Below are positions 55,105-64,000 of a DNA stretch of 64,000 nucleotides, piece after piece. The DNA is from Chenopodium formosanum. Lineage: Eukaryota > Streptophyta > Magnoliopsida > Caryophyllales > Amaranthaceae. The notes below the pieces were generated by a model that ran no database searches, was not told the origin of the DNA, and saw only the letters and a list, made by a program, of their open reading frames with translations. The position numbers were made by a program, and so were the translations under genes. The DNA is taken from positions 39,224,228-39,288,227 of the forward strand of contig CM044871.1 in NCBI GenBank assembly GCA_024500155.1, written 5' to 3'. Each line of letters starts with the position of its first letter. Positions within the stretch are counted from its first letter, which is position 1.

Positions 55105-56048
55105 CGTCCGACTGCTTGTTTCGCAGATTGACAAGCTCAACCCCCAGGCGGGTAATGTGTACTCGGAGTTGGGCGTTTTCCTTGTCAGCATCTTCTAATG
55201 CCTTGAGGTCTGACTTGGCATCCTTCAGTTGCTTATCAAGGTCATCAGCCCGGTTGTTAGCTTCGTCGTTCGCAGCCGTCAAACTCCGGATCAGCCCCTC
55301 CTGTTTCAACTCTACTGCTTTAATCTTTAAATCACACATATAATTAGCATATTCAATAGAGTTGAGGTTTTCAAGGCCCTCCGTTTGGCGTCATTTACCT
55401 CTTCTTGTTTCTGCCTGAAGGGGCCCAAGAGGCCATCCACTCTTAGCATCACCTGAGAAAAGAGCAACCGGATTATGAGTTACTTAGTAGAATTAAAGGT
55501 AAAAGAAATCAAAGTTGTGGGATTCATTACCTTAGCCAGTTGGCCCATTAGTGGAATTCTCTTGGCGGGGTCCTGAGAAGCAAACAAGGGTAAGTATACC
55601 CAACCGGCAAGTAAGAAATAAAAAAAAATTAATTATTATTATGTAAACGCATAAAAAGTCAGGTGGTCTTACCCCGCCTTTCTTGGAGTCCTTGGCTTCG
55701 ACGGCTGCCTTCTTAGCAAGGGCAGCCTCTTTGCGCAACAGCGCCGCCAACTTAGCCGAAGTCTTCGCCGGGTCGACCATTCTCAAGGCGTCGGCTGCAT
55801 GAACAAAATTCATGGTTAGAAGAAATTATTACAAGTTTGCAATAAAAATAAAAATAACAAGCATTCCGGATGTAAAGTATTCTACCCTTAGGAAACATGG
55901 TACTCAGCCCGCAGGCGGAAAAGAAGCACTCGTCCTTCAAGAAGTCCGGATGGGGGAACCAGTTCTTGGGAACTATGATGTAAGTCCCATCCCCCATGGG
56001 TTCAATTGTTGTTTCAAAAAATCCTGGCTCTATTATTTGCTCTCGGGG

Positions 56049-57219
56049 CTTAGTTGCTGTAGCCAAGCCTAACAACTTGGTTATGGACATTTCTTTGGTT
56101 CAAGATGTAGCATCATGTATTGGTGCTATACATTCTATCCTTTGGCAGCAAGATATTCAACCCCTTGAATTTCTTGTTGTTCTTATTAACTAGTTTATTT
56201 TAGTTCATTTTATGCTTTGAATAAATTGTAAACTTTAGTCATATTTTAAGTTTGCAAATTAGTTATATTTTTCTTAGTTCTTTTTAGCTGATTTTAGTTC
56301 GAAAAATATTGTCACATTCACACAAAAGTACAAGTGCAAAGATACATCAAAATGGCAGCCATTTAAGCTTGGAATCCGAAATTCCTTTACAAGGAATTTC
56401 AAAGCTTTGACTTGGGAGTTACAATCAGTTTTCAAAGAGGAATTACAAGCCTTAACTTCAGCCTTCAAGTGGCCGTTGAAATCAATCAACATTGTAGCAT
56501 CTAAAGCCTTAATTTCAGCCTTCAATTGGCTGTTTAATTCAGTCAGCTTTGGAGCAACTAAAGGGCGTCCAAGTACACCCTTGTCCACATACATTCAAGC
56601 TAATTTTAACGCTTGAACCAAGGAGGAGTTACACTTCTTTGCTGTTTTAATTTGGGCGTGAATATTGGAGTAAATACATCTCCAACTTGCTGCTTGGATG
56701 GGCGTGAATCAAGGGGAGTTACACTCTCTTAATTCTGATTTTATTTCAGCCTTAATTTGGAGGTTATAAACCACCATTTTCTCTTTGATGTATCTAGTTA
56801 AATAAGGCTTCTTTTATTAATGTATCTAGACAACAAAAAGCTGATTTGTACTTAGCTTTAGCTTAGGTGTGTAACAAGTGAGCTGAACAGCCACTTAAGT
56901 TAGCTTGTACTTAAGGATGCTTGTTTACTATAAATAGCAAGCAAATGTGAATGAAAAAAATCAGATTATTCAAATAAAAAAACTTGTCTCACATTCGTTT
57001 CTTGGATTAGAAACAAAACCTGAAATTCTTGGATTTGGAATTTCGTTTCCTTTGCTTAGTTAGCTAGTTTAGGCTACTAGTTGGCTTGTAATCTTAGGAA
57101 TCCAAACAGTTTCTTAGTGGTGTGACTTTATCTAAGAAGCTTTTGGTTCTTTAGCCTTAACTATCCCTTGGTTTATCCCTTGTGTATTTCGAGTGTTACT
57201 CCAAATATACAACATTAGT
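56049..57219 (+). repeat. Family K solo LTR with target-site duplication
   Basis: LTR 56054-57214 (1161 bp, TGCTGTAGCC to TATACAACA) flanked by TTAGT at 56049-56053 and 57215-57219. It inserted in exon 1 of the beta2 aORF. The reverse of 3322-4315, but about 165 bp longer because of an extra segment around 56680-56850 (GGAGTTACACTCTCTTAATT and following). No internal sequence is left. Confidence 0.93.
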
Positions 57220-58248
57220 AGATAGCACCGGGAGAGGGCACTTCCTGCCTAGAAGAGCCGACTCAGTGTTGTACTGGCGCAGTATCCGATTATGTCTCAA
57301 AGTTGGGGAAGAAATCAAGTAAAACTTGTCCTTCCACCCGGACCATTTGGACACTTTGTCCAAAGTCATCAAATATTGGGGCAAGGTAGTCAGAGTATAC
57401 CATGCCCCATGGCCGCCTGCGGCCTTGCTCAAGTAGTGCATGTGAGCGAAGGCGGAAAAGCTGGGGTTTATATTTTGAAACTTGCAGGCGGCGATGTAGC
57501 TAAGAATGTTCACCCACGAATTGGGGGTGAGCTGCCAAACCCCTACGTCGTACCCCTTTAGGATTTTCCTAATCCCGGGGTGGAGGGGGAACCGGAGGCC
57601 AGCTTCGATGACCGCCTCGTAGCAGACGAAGTAATGGTTTGCATTGTCAATATCATCGTTCCAGGCCATTACAGCGTCAGCCGGAGGAACGATGATGTCC
57701 CAGCCCCTTCCCAAGGGGTGCTTTTCTTTGAAGGCCCTAAAGCCGCTTTTGAGAAGGGCGATATTACACGGCAGCATCCGGGTTCGTTTAGGATTGGGGT
57801 TATCCGCGACCTTAGGCGGCTGCTGATAGTGAGCCACAAAATTATCTTGGTCGGAGCCGGAAGATTTGGCCCTTGACCCTTGGTCGGCCTCAGCATCGCC
57901 GGCTTCATTAGAGGAGGCGGCTCCCTCGCCGTCAACCTTTCGTACTCCAAAGCTCCTAGAAGTAGAGAGAGCCTCTTCATCGGAACCACTCTCTTCCAAA
58001 TCCCTCTGTTCCCCGTCAGGAACAACCTCATCGGCTGACACTTCCACAGTGCGTCGGCTCCTAGATTGTCTGACCATTTGTTTTGTTCTGGCCATTGTGT
58101 CCTGCACAGACACAGAGAGGAAGGAATTCGGAGATGAGCATATCGGTTCCGACAGTCCAAAAAAGGCACCCCCTTTTCTAGACTTAGCCGTCCTAGGGGA
58201 CCGGCTGAGTGTCCTAGGCATTGCCGAGTGTGTGGATTGAGAACTCAT

Positions 58249-58618
58249 TTATATTTTCTGAAAAACTAGGTATACAGGCGGAGAAAAAATTGTATACAAG
58301 TTAAAAAGGAGAAAAGCTAGAATCGCTACAGCCGGTAAACCGGGTGTTGAACTGCTAACACGGAAACTTGAACTTGTTGTGATGCAGACGGAGGCAGAGA
58401 ATCTCTCTCTAAGAAGCTCTCTTTTTCTCTCTCTAAAAAGTCAAATGAACGTAAGGTGAAGAAAAAGGGGGGGGGTAACTTTCTATTTATAGAAGGTGAA
58501 AGCGGGGGGAAAATTTTGGTTTGAAATTCAAATTTTTACCCGTTATTGTTCACCTTTGAAAGGTGGACACATGTCACAGGCCCCACGTGATATGCACGTG
58601 CGACCTGTGAGGGGCAAA
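58249..58618 (-). promoter_or_regulatory. Promoter and 5' leader of the beta2 extra ORF
   Basis: No gene. On the minus strand: CACGTG G-boxes near 58590, TATA box TATAAATAG (plus CTATTTATA 58483-58491), a CT-rich leader with AGAGAGAAAAAGAGAG, and an intron acceptor TTTTTCAG just before the ATG at 58248. The leader intron is shortened compared with beta1. The polypurine tract of the element is at 58607-58618 on the plus strand. Confidence 0.7.
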
Positions 58619-59112
58619 TGTTTAGGGTAAAAATACCCTAGACACGTGGACCAATGAGAGGAGGCCACGTGTCGAGTTCAGGATGGCCCAGGTGGCTTAA
58701 TATCCTCTTGACACGTGGCACCCTTAGATACATCTCTGAAATGGCGGCTTTCAAGGGCCCAAATCCCAAGAAGAGTCGTTTTACGGCGCAGCCCACTGAA
58801 ACTTTGGTCAAGTGACCTAGATAGGGGCACGTTCTCTAATGACCCTATAAATAGGGAGATATTTCCCCATTTTGGGGACACATTCAATCATTTATTACAC
58901 CTACATTCTCTCACATCAGAGAAACATCTAAGCTTGGAATCTAAGCAGATCCCCACCTAAATTTCCGTACTCTTTATTCCCTTTCAAGTTACTAACTTGA
59001 TCGTCGGAGGCGGAGCTCCTACCACCCGGAGTCTCCGTGATTTGGCAGGTAAAACTAAGCCGGATCAGACTTCGTGACGTAACTCTCCCGAGGGACAAAA
59101 ACACCCAAAACA
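58619..59112 (+). repeat. Tat-beta2 3' LTR
   Basis: 494 bp, TGTTTAGGGTAAAAATACCC to CCCAAAACA. TATA box CTATAAATAGGG near 58845, G-boxes near 58640 and 58666. The following GTTGG (59113-59117) is the likely TSD. Confidence 0.91.
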
Positions 59113-59869
59113 GTTGGGACCTTACATTTAATGACGACCGGGTCGTCATGTAGACGATAGACAGTGCCCTTATCCTTCTCAGTGATCAGAACGTCTGGGA
59201 AGGAGGAGCTTCCTGCCGCCTGATCATCATCATCATCATTGTCCATCTTTCGAAAATGGCTCTTGGTGCCCCGGATGGTTGGACCACTGCATGAGAACCC
59301 ACCTGCTATGGTGTAGACCGGCTCCTTATCAGTGTCCGAACTACTAGAAGGCTGGGGAGTCTTAGGCGACTGCCCCGGGTTCTTCTTATTAGTCCCTTTG
59401 GACTTGGAAATGTAGGACTTTAACATCCCCTTGTCAGCCAGACGATCCAACGCCCGTTGAAGGCTCAAGCAGTCGTTGGTGTCATGGCCAACTTCCTCAT
59501 GGTATTGGCAGAATTTTTTTTTGTTCCTTGATTGAATGGAACTTTTCATTGGATTCGGCTTCTGTTGAGACAGCCAGTCCTTAATTTCTATGAGGATGGA
59601 GTTGCAGTCTTTGTTAAACTCGTACCTAGGAACGTACGGTTTAAATTCTTTCTTTTTCTTCTAGGACGGCTGGTTAGAATCACTAACCGCCCAAACTTCT
59701 TTTCTCATTTTGCTCTCTTCTTTTTTCTTGGCCGGCTGAGTAGGCCGGCTGTCTTTCTGCCTGTCAGACTTATTGGAGTCCGACTGGTTACCAGGCGAGC
59801 AGAGGTCGGTTGCTTGAATATAGCTTTCCGCTTCCCTCGGGGCCGCCTGTAAAGTGAAAGCCGCTTTTC
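59113..59869 (-). pseudogene. Tat-beta3 gag fragment between two insertions
   Basis: Minus strand. Gag C-terminal half: QATDLCSPGNQ and lysine-rich stretch (59830-59690), KPYVPRYEFN-type stretch, CQYHEEVGHDTNDC (about 59510), and a Ser-rich linker with VYTIAGGFSCSGPTIRGTKS up to DDPVVIKCK, where the protease would begin (about 59120). It is cut at the left by the beta2 LTR and at the right by the beta4 LTR, each inserted in it. The sequence is closest to beta1 gag. Frame breaks near 59550 and 59660. Confidence 0.82.
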
Positions 59870-60363
59870 TGTTTTGGGTGTTTTTGTCCCTTGGGAGAGT
59901 TACGTCACGAAGTCTGATCCGACTGAGCTGTACCTGCAAAATATTGGAGACTCCGGGTGGTTGGAGCTCCGCCTCCGACGGTCAAGTTAGTAACTTGAAA
60001 CGGAATAAAGAAAACGGAAATTTAGGTGGGTATCTGCTCGGATTCCAAGCTCAGGTCTTTCTCTGATGTAAGAGAATGCAGCTGTAATAATTGATTGAAT
60101 GTGTCCCTAAAATGGGGGAATATCTCCCTATTTATAGGGTCGTTAGAAAATGTGCCCCAACCTAGGTCACTTGACCTAGATTTTAGTGGGCTGCGCCGTT
60201 TTACGGCGCTCTTAGGGATTTGGGCCCTTGAAGGCCGCCATTTCGGAGGCATATCTGGGGGCGCCAAGTGTCAAGAGGATGTTGAGCCACATGGGCCATC
60301 CTGACCTCGACACCCGGCGTCCTCTCATTGGTCCACGTGTCTAGGGTATAAATACCCCAAACA
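59870..60363 (-). repeat. Tat-beta4 3' LTR
   Basis: 494 bp, plus strand TGTTTTGGGTG to CCCCAAACA. Minus-strand TATA box from CTATTTATAGGG near 60128. Matches the beta1 and beta2 LTRs along its full length. Confidence 0.91.
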
Positions 60364-60780
60364 TTTGCCCCTCATAGGTCGCACGTGCATATCACGGGGG
60401 GCCCGTGACACGTATCCACCTTTCATAGGTGTACAGTAACGGGTAAATTTTTTGAATTTCAAATCAAAAAATTTTCCCCCACTTTTACTTTCTATTCATA
60501 GAAAGTTTACCCCCTACTATTCACACGTTACGTTCACATTGACTTTTTAGAGAGAGAAAAAGAGAGATTCTAGAGAAAGATTTCTCTGCTCCCGTCTGCG
60601 TCACAGCAAATTTCAAGCTTCTGAGTGCTAGCAGTTCATCACCCGGTTCACCGGCTGTAGCGGTTTTCAGATTTTCCAGAGTAAAAGCGAGGTAACCGCC
60701 TGTACCATTTTAGCTTTCCTCCCTTTCAATTTGTATACCATTTTTTCCGCCTGTATACCCGGCTTTTTTAGAGAATATAA
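60364..60780 (+). promoter_or_regulatory. Promoter and 5' leader of the beta4 extra ORF
   Basis: No gene. Same order as 6075-6492, but the TATA box reads CTATTCATAG (about 60492-60501), a damaging change. A leader intron GTAACC (60692) to TTTTTTAG (60771) is retained. Confidence 0.68.
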
Positions 60781-63609
60781 ATAAGTTCCCAATCCACTCA
60801 CTCGGCACCGCCTAGGACACTCAGCCGATCCCCAAGAACGGCTGAGTCTAGAACAAGGGGTGCCACTTCTGGACTGTCGGAACCAATATGCTCATCTCCG
60901 AATTCCTCCCTCTTTGTGTCTGTGCAGGACACAATGGCCAGAACGAAACAAACGGCCTGGTGGTCTAAGAGCCGGCGCACTATGAGAGTGGCAGCCGACG
61001 AGGTCTTCCCGGAAGGGGAACAGAGGGATTGGGAGGAGAGCGGATCTAACGAAGAGGCTCCCTCTACCTCCGGGAGCTCTGGGATAAGAGAGGTAGACGG
61101 CGAGGGAGCCGCCTTCTCTAACGAAGCCGGCGGTGCTGAGGCTGGCCAAGGATCAAGAGCCGAATCTTCCGGCTCCGACCAGGGTGATTTTGCTGCTGAT
61201 TATTAGCAGCCGCCCAAGGTTGCTGACAATCCCAACCCAAAAAGACCCGGATGCTGCCGAGTAATATCGCCCTACTTAATACCGGGTTTAGGGCCTTTAA
61301 AGAGAAACATCCCTTAGGAAGGTGTTGGGAGATTATTGTCCCTCCGGCTAATGCTGTAATGGCCTGGAGTGACGACATTGACCATGCAGATGATTACTTC
61401 ATCTGCTACGAGGCGGTTATCGAAGCCGGCCTCTGGTTCCCCCTCCACCCCAGGATTAGGAAAATCCTCAAGGGGTACGATCTGGGGGTTTGGCAGCTCA
61501 CCCCTAACTCGTAAGTGAATATCTTAAGTTACATCGCCGCCTGTGAGTTTTAGAACTTGAACCCCAGTTTCTCTGCCTTCGCTCACATGCACTATTTGAG
61601 CAAGGCTCCAGGCGGCCATGGGGCATGGTATAGTCTGACTACCTTGCCCCAATATTTAATGACTTTGGACAAAATGTCCAAATGGTCCGGGTGGAAGGAC
61701 AAGTTTTATTTGATTTCCTCCCCCACCCTAAGACATAACCGGACACTGCGCCGATATAATACTGAACCGGCTCTCCTTGGACCCAAATGCCCTCTCCCAA
61801 CACTATCTACTAAGGCCCGGGAGCAAATAATGGAGCCAGGATTCTTTGGAACAACAACTGAACCCATGGGGGATAGGACCCATATTATTGTACCCAAAAA
61901 CTTGATTCCCCATCCGAACTTCTTCAAGGACGAGTGCTTCTTGTCCGCCTGCGGGCTAAGTACCATGTTTCCAAGGGGTAGAACACTTCTCATAAGGAAT
62001 GATTGTTATTTTGTTTCAATTGCAAACTTGCCTTTATTTCCTCTAACTTTAAATTCTTGTTCTTGCAGACGAAGCCTTCAGGATGGTTGACCTGGAAAAA
62101 ACTCTGGCTAATTCTGCGGCGCTGCTGCGCAAGGAGGCGGCACTTGCCAAAACGGCAGCCGTCGAGGCAAAAGATTCGAAGAAAGGCGGGGTAAGACCGC
62201 CTGACTTTATGTGTTTGTTTGTTTTTTTTTTTTTTTTTTTTTTTTACCGGTTGGATATACTTACATTTTGTTTATCTCTCAGGAGTCCGTCAAGAGAATT
62301 CCACGATCATTCTCCAAGATGCTCAAAAGGCAAGGAGATGATCTGGAGAAGACTCCGGCTGCGAAAGCCGCCAGGAAGGATCCCCCCCCCAGAAACAAAT
62401 ATCTGCCCAATCCGGTCGTCCAACGACTGGGGGCAATTCCCCTGCTGTACTGAGAAAACTGAGCGAAAGCTCAGAACGCTCACAACAAAAAGCGCCGGAT
62501 GTCCCTACGGCGTCGAAGGGTGGCGAGCCACCTGAGGTTGCAAGCGGTGCGACAACCACTGGGGAGGAGAAGAAGCCGGAGACCCATCCGGAAGCCCAAG
62601 GTAAGGAACGAACTGAAGTTCCTTGGCCACTTGATTTTATGAGAGTCAAGACCAAGGTTGATCCTTCAAAGGGGTAATTCAGCAGCCGACAACAGATGAA
62701 TGTCGTCTACGCTGCTTCTATCTCACAAAGCGCTACTTTTGATGCAGATCTGACTTCTGACGAGCCGGATCTTGCAAGCTTTGCAAAACGGATGGTGAGA
62801 ACCCTCACCCGGTCTGAGAAGAACTCTATACTTGATCTGCAGGTTGTGGACTTCGACCGGATAATGGGTTCTCTAGCTGAGGTAAAAAATCCCTCTACCC
62901 TGATATCTTTTATCTTTAATTTGGCTAAGTAACTCTTAAACCGGCTGTTATTGTTTCAGGCTATGCTGAGAGTGGACAGTCTCCGGGGCCCCTTCAGGCG
63001 GAAGCAAGAAGAGGTAAATGACGCCAAACGGAGGGCCCAGAAAACCTCAACTTTGCTGAACATTCTGATTATATGTGTAATTTAAAGATTAAAGCAGTAG
63101 AGTTGAAACAGGAGGAGCTAATCGGGAGTTTGACGGCTGCAAATGATGAAGCTAACAGCCGGCCTGATGACCTTGATAAGTAGCTGAAAGATGCCAAATC
63201 AGATCTCAAGGCATTAGAAGATGCTGACAAGGAGAATGCCCAACTCCGAACAGACAATAACCGCGTGAGGGTCGAGCTCATCAATCTATGCAACAAGTAG
63301 TCAGACGAGCTGGCCCAAGAGCAGAACCGGCTAACTGAGGAAAATGAGCGGGACAACTTGGCCTGACTGAAGATCACCTAGAGCCTCCTTTACCCAGAGA
63401 TAGACTTTGAGGTCTACAAGCTGAGGTATGATTATGCCACTGCGGTGTATGATGCCCAGCAACTGGGTGATGCTCCACCGCCTCGCTTCAAAGACTGGGC
63501 AGCTGAGCAGGGATATGAAGTCTCTGATGATGAGGAGCCGGCGGCGGATGATCATAACGAGGGCCAAGCCAGCAAGACTCAGCCGGAGCAGACTCCACCT
63601 CATCCTTAG
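60781..63609 (+). pseudogene. Tat-beta4 antisense extra ORF (aORF), four coding exons
   Basis: Exons 60781-61977, 62069-62190, 62283-62881 and 62960-63609. Introns are GT-AG (acceptors TTCTTGCAG, ATCTCTCAG, TTGTTTCAG), intron 2 with a 25-base T tract. The upstream start codon is ATA instead of ATG (60781), but the frame is open from there through MARTKQTAWWSKSRR at 60934. It stops at TAG 61204-61206 (CAG in beta1 and beta2). Then the 'putative gypsy type transposon' type domain GVWQLTPNS (about 61485), LPQYLMTLDKMSKWSGWKDKFYLISS (about 61650-61710) and PKNLIPHPNFFKDECFLSACGLSTMF. Exon 3 is basic. Exon 4 is a coiled coil with stops near 63181 and 63300. It ends PHP and TAG 63607-63609. More stops in exon 1 at 61513 and 61551. 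Confidence 0.78.
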
Positions 63610-64000
63610 GCGGGCCTCCCCAATTTCTGCGGCAGTATGCCAACCATGTTCTTTACCGGCTTGTATGCCGTGTTTTGTTGTATCTTTTACCAACTATGGG
63701 GTTGGATTAACAATTTCTTTTTATTTCCTCACCGGATACAACTCCGGTTAACACAACTTCTGGCCTTTGAGCCATATTAATGAAGTATTCCGACTCAGTC
63801 GGTTCTTTTATACCTGTTTGCGTTTTGAATTTTTGATTTGAATTTTGAGTTATGTTTGCAACTCATTAATATTTTGCCTAACTTAAAAAAGCATGCAGTA
63901 GTTTGTAGTCCGGGTGCTCTTTCCCCTGGACGGCTGTGTGGTTGGCTGTGAGTTTTAGAACTTGAACCCCAGTTTCTCTGCCTTCGCTCACATGCACTAT
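61542..64000 (+). repeat. Start of a tandem duplication, period 2405 bp
   Basis: 63947-64000 (TGTGAGTTTTAGAACTTGAA onward) is identical to 61542-61595, including the private TAG. The second copy runs off the window. First unit 61542-63946. Confidence 0.75.

Larger units (their letters stand above)
39424..58248 (-). pseudogene. Tat-beta2 antisense extra ORF (aORF), split by Tat-alpha2 and by K solo LTR
   Basis: Minus-strand exons: exon 1 58248-57215 and 56053-55886 (interrupted by the solo LTR), exon 2 55794-55673, exon 3 55572-55531, and exon 4 55452-55105 and 39733-39424 (interrupted by Tat-alpha2). Introns have GT-AG ends (GTAGAA, GTAAGA, GTAATG donors). Exon 1 is the best preserved here: MSSQSTHSA start, MARTKQMVRQSRSRR at 58095, acidic stretch, then the 'putative gypsy type transposon' type domain (GVWQLTPNSWVNILSYIAAC, GWKDKFYLISS) with no stop until the LTR. 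Exon 3 is only 42 nt against 603 nt in beta1, an internal deletion that leaves both splice sites. Exon 4 is the coiled coil (LDKQLKDAKSDLKALEDADKE) and ends at TAG 39426-39424. Confidence 0.8.
35242..59112 (+). mobile_element. Tat-beta2 retrotransposon, plus strand, 5'-truncated, interrupted by Tat-alpha2 and K solo LTR
   Basis: It starts within RT (5' LTR, gag and protease lost in the fusion with beta1) and runs through pol to 38108, a noncoding zone to 39423, the antisense extra ORF (39424-39733, 55105-56053, 57215-58248), its promoter, polypurine tract GTGAGGGGCAAA (58607-58618) and 3' LTR 58619-59112. The two insertions are flanked by TSDs, so the pieces belong together. Its right neighbour is gag of beta3, into which it inserted. 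The base run GTTGG after the LTR would be the TSD, but the left partner is gone. Confidence 0.88.
59870..64000 (-). mobile_element. Tat-beta4 retrotransposon, minus strand, 3' portion in window
   Basis: 3' LTR 59870-60363, polypurine tract, aORF promoter and plus-strand aORF to 63609, then 3' flank. Pol would lie to the right, outside the window. At 63946 the normal order stops and sequence equal to 61541 onward begins again. The left flank TTTTC is the probable TSD but cannot be paired. Confidence 0.85.

Overview
The window is a block of nested LTR retrotransposons from a plant nuclear genome, almost certainly a flowering plant. I see no host gene, tRNA, rRNA or prokaryotic feature. The plant assignment rests on Ty3/gypsy families of plant type: Tat-like elements with two RNase H domains and an antisense extra ORF, and chromovirus-like elements with an initiator-tRNA-Met primer site. 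Other support is multi-exon ORFs with GT-AG introns and long polypyrimidine tracts, CTATAAATAG boxes, and heavy C-to-T / G-to-A decay typical of methylated plant heterochromatin. The species cannot be named.

Families (my labels). Tat-alpha has LTRs starting TGATTTGGG: alpha1 10501-28387 (+) and alpha2 39734-55104 (+). Tat-beta has LTRs starting TGTTTAGGG: beta1 5582-10500 plus 28393-35241 (-), beta2 35242-59112 (+, interrupted), beta3 59113-59869 (-, gag scrap) and beta4 59870-64000 (-, runs off the window). Tat-gamma is an extra-ORF remnant at 4316-5581. Family M (PBS TGGTATCAGAGC) has M1/M2, a tandem sharing one LTR, 20887-28086 (+); M3, complete with target-site duplication (TSD), 47855-52870 (+); and M4, a solo LTR, 29650-30397 (-). 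Family K has a truncated element 1-4315 (-) and a solo LTR 56054-57214 with TSD.

Layering. K and gamma remnants lie at the left. beta1 lies next to gamma. alpha1 inserted at the end of the beta1 pol (TSD GTACT), and M1/M2 sits in the alpha1 3' LTR. M4 inserted in the beta1 pol (TSD TCATG). beta1 and beta2 are fused at 35241/35242 by a deletion at a short ATTGG homology. beta2 was then split by alpha2 (TSD CGTCC, left copy CATCC), which was itself split by M3 (TSD ACCCT), and by the K solo LTR (TSD TTAGT). beta2 and beta4 both sit in the gag of beta3.

How the genes work together. Each Tat element reads 5' LTR, PBS, gag-PR-RT-RNase H-IN, a noncoding zone of hairpins, a convergent multi-exon extra ORF (aORF) on the opposite strand, the aORF's own TATA promoter, a polypurine tract and the 3' LTR. 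The aORF encodes a protein with a basic N-terminus resembling the histone H3 tail, a domain I recognise as the 'putative gypsy type transposon' family, a coiled coil and an acidic tail. Five copies in two subfamilies, plus a third diverged remnant, share the exon layout. All pol genes here are broken. The longest open reading frame is the 1128-codon M3 gag-pol, which has lost RNase H and half of the integrase in frame.
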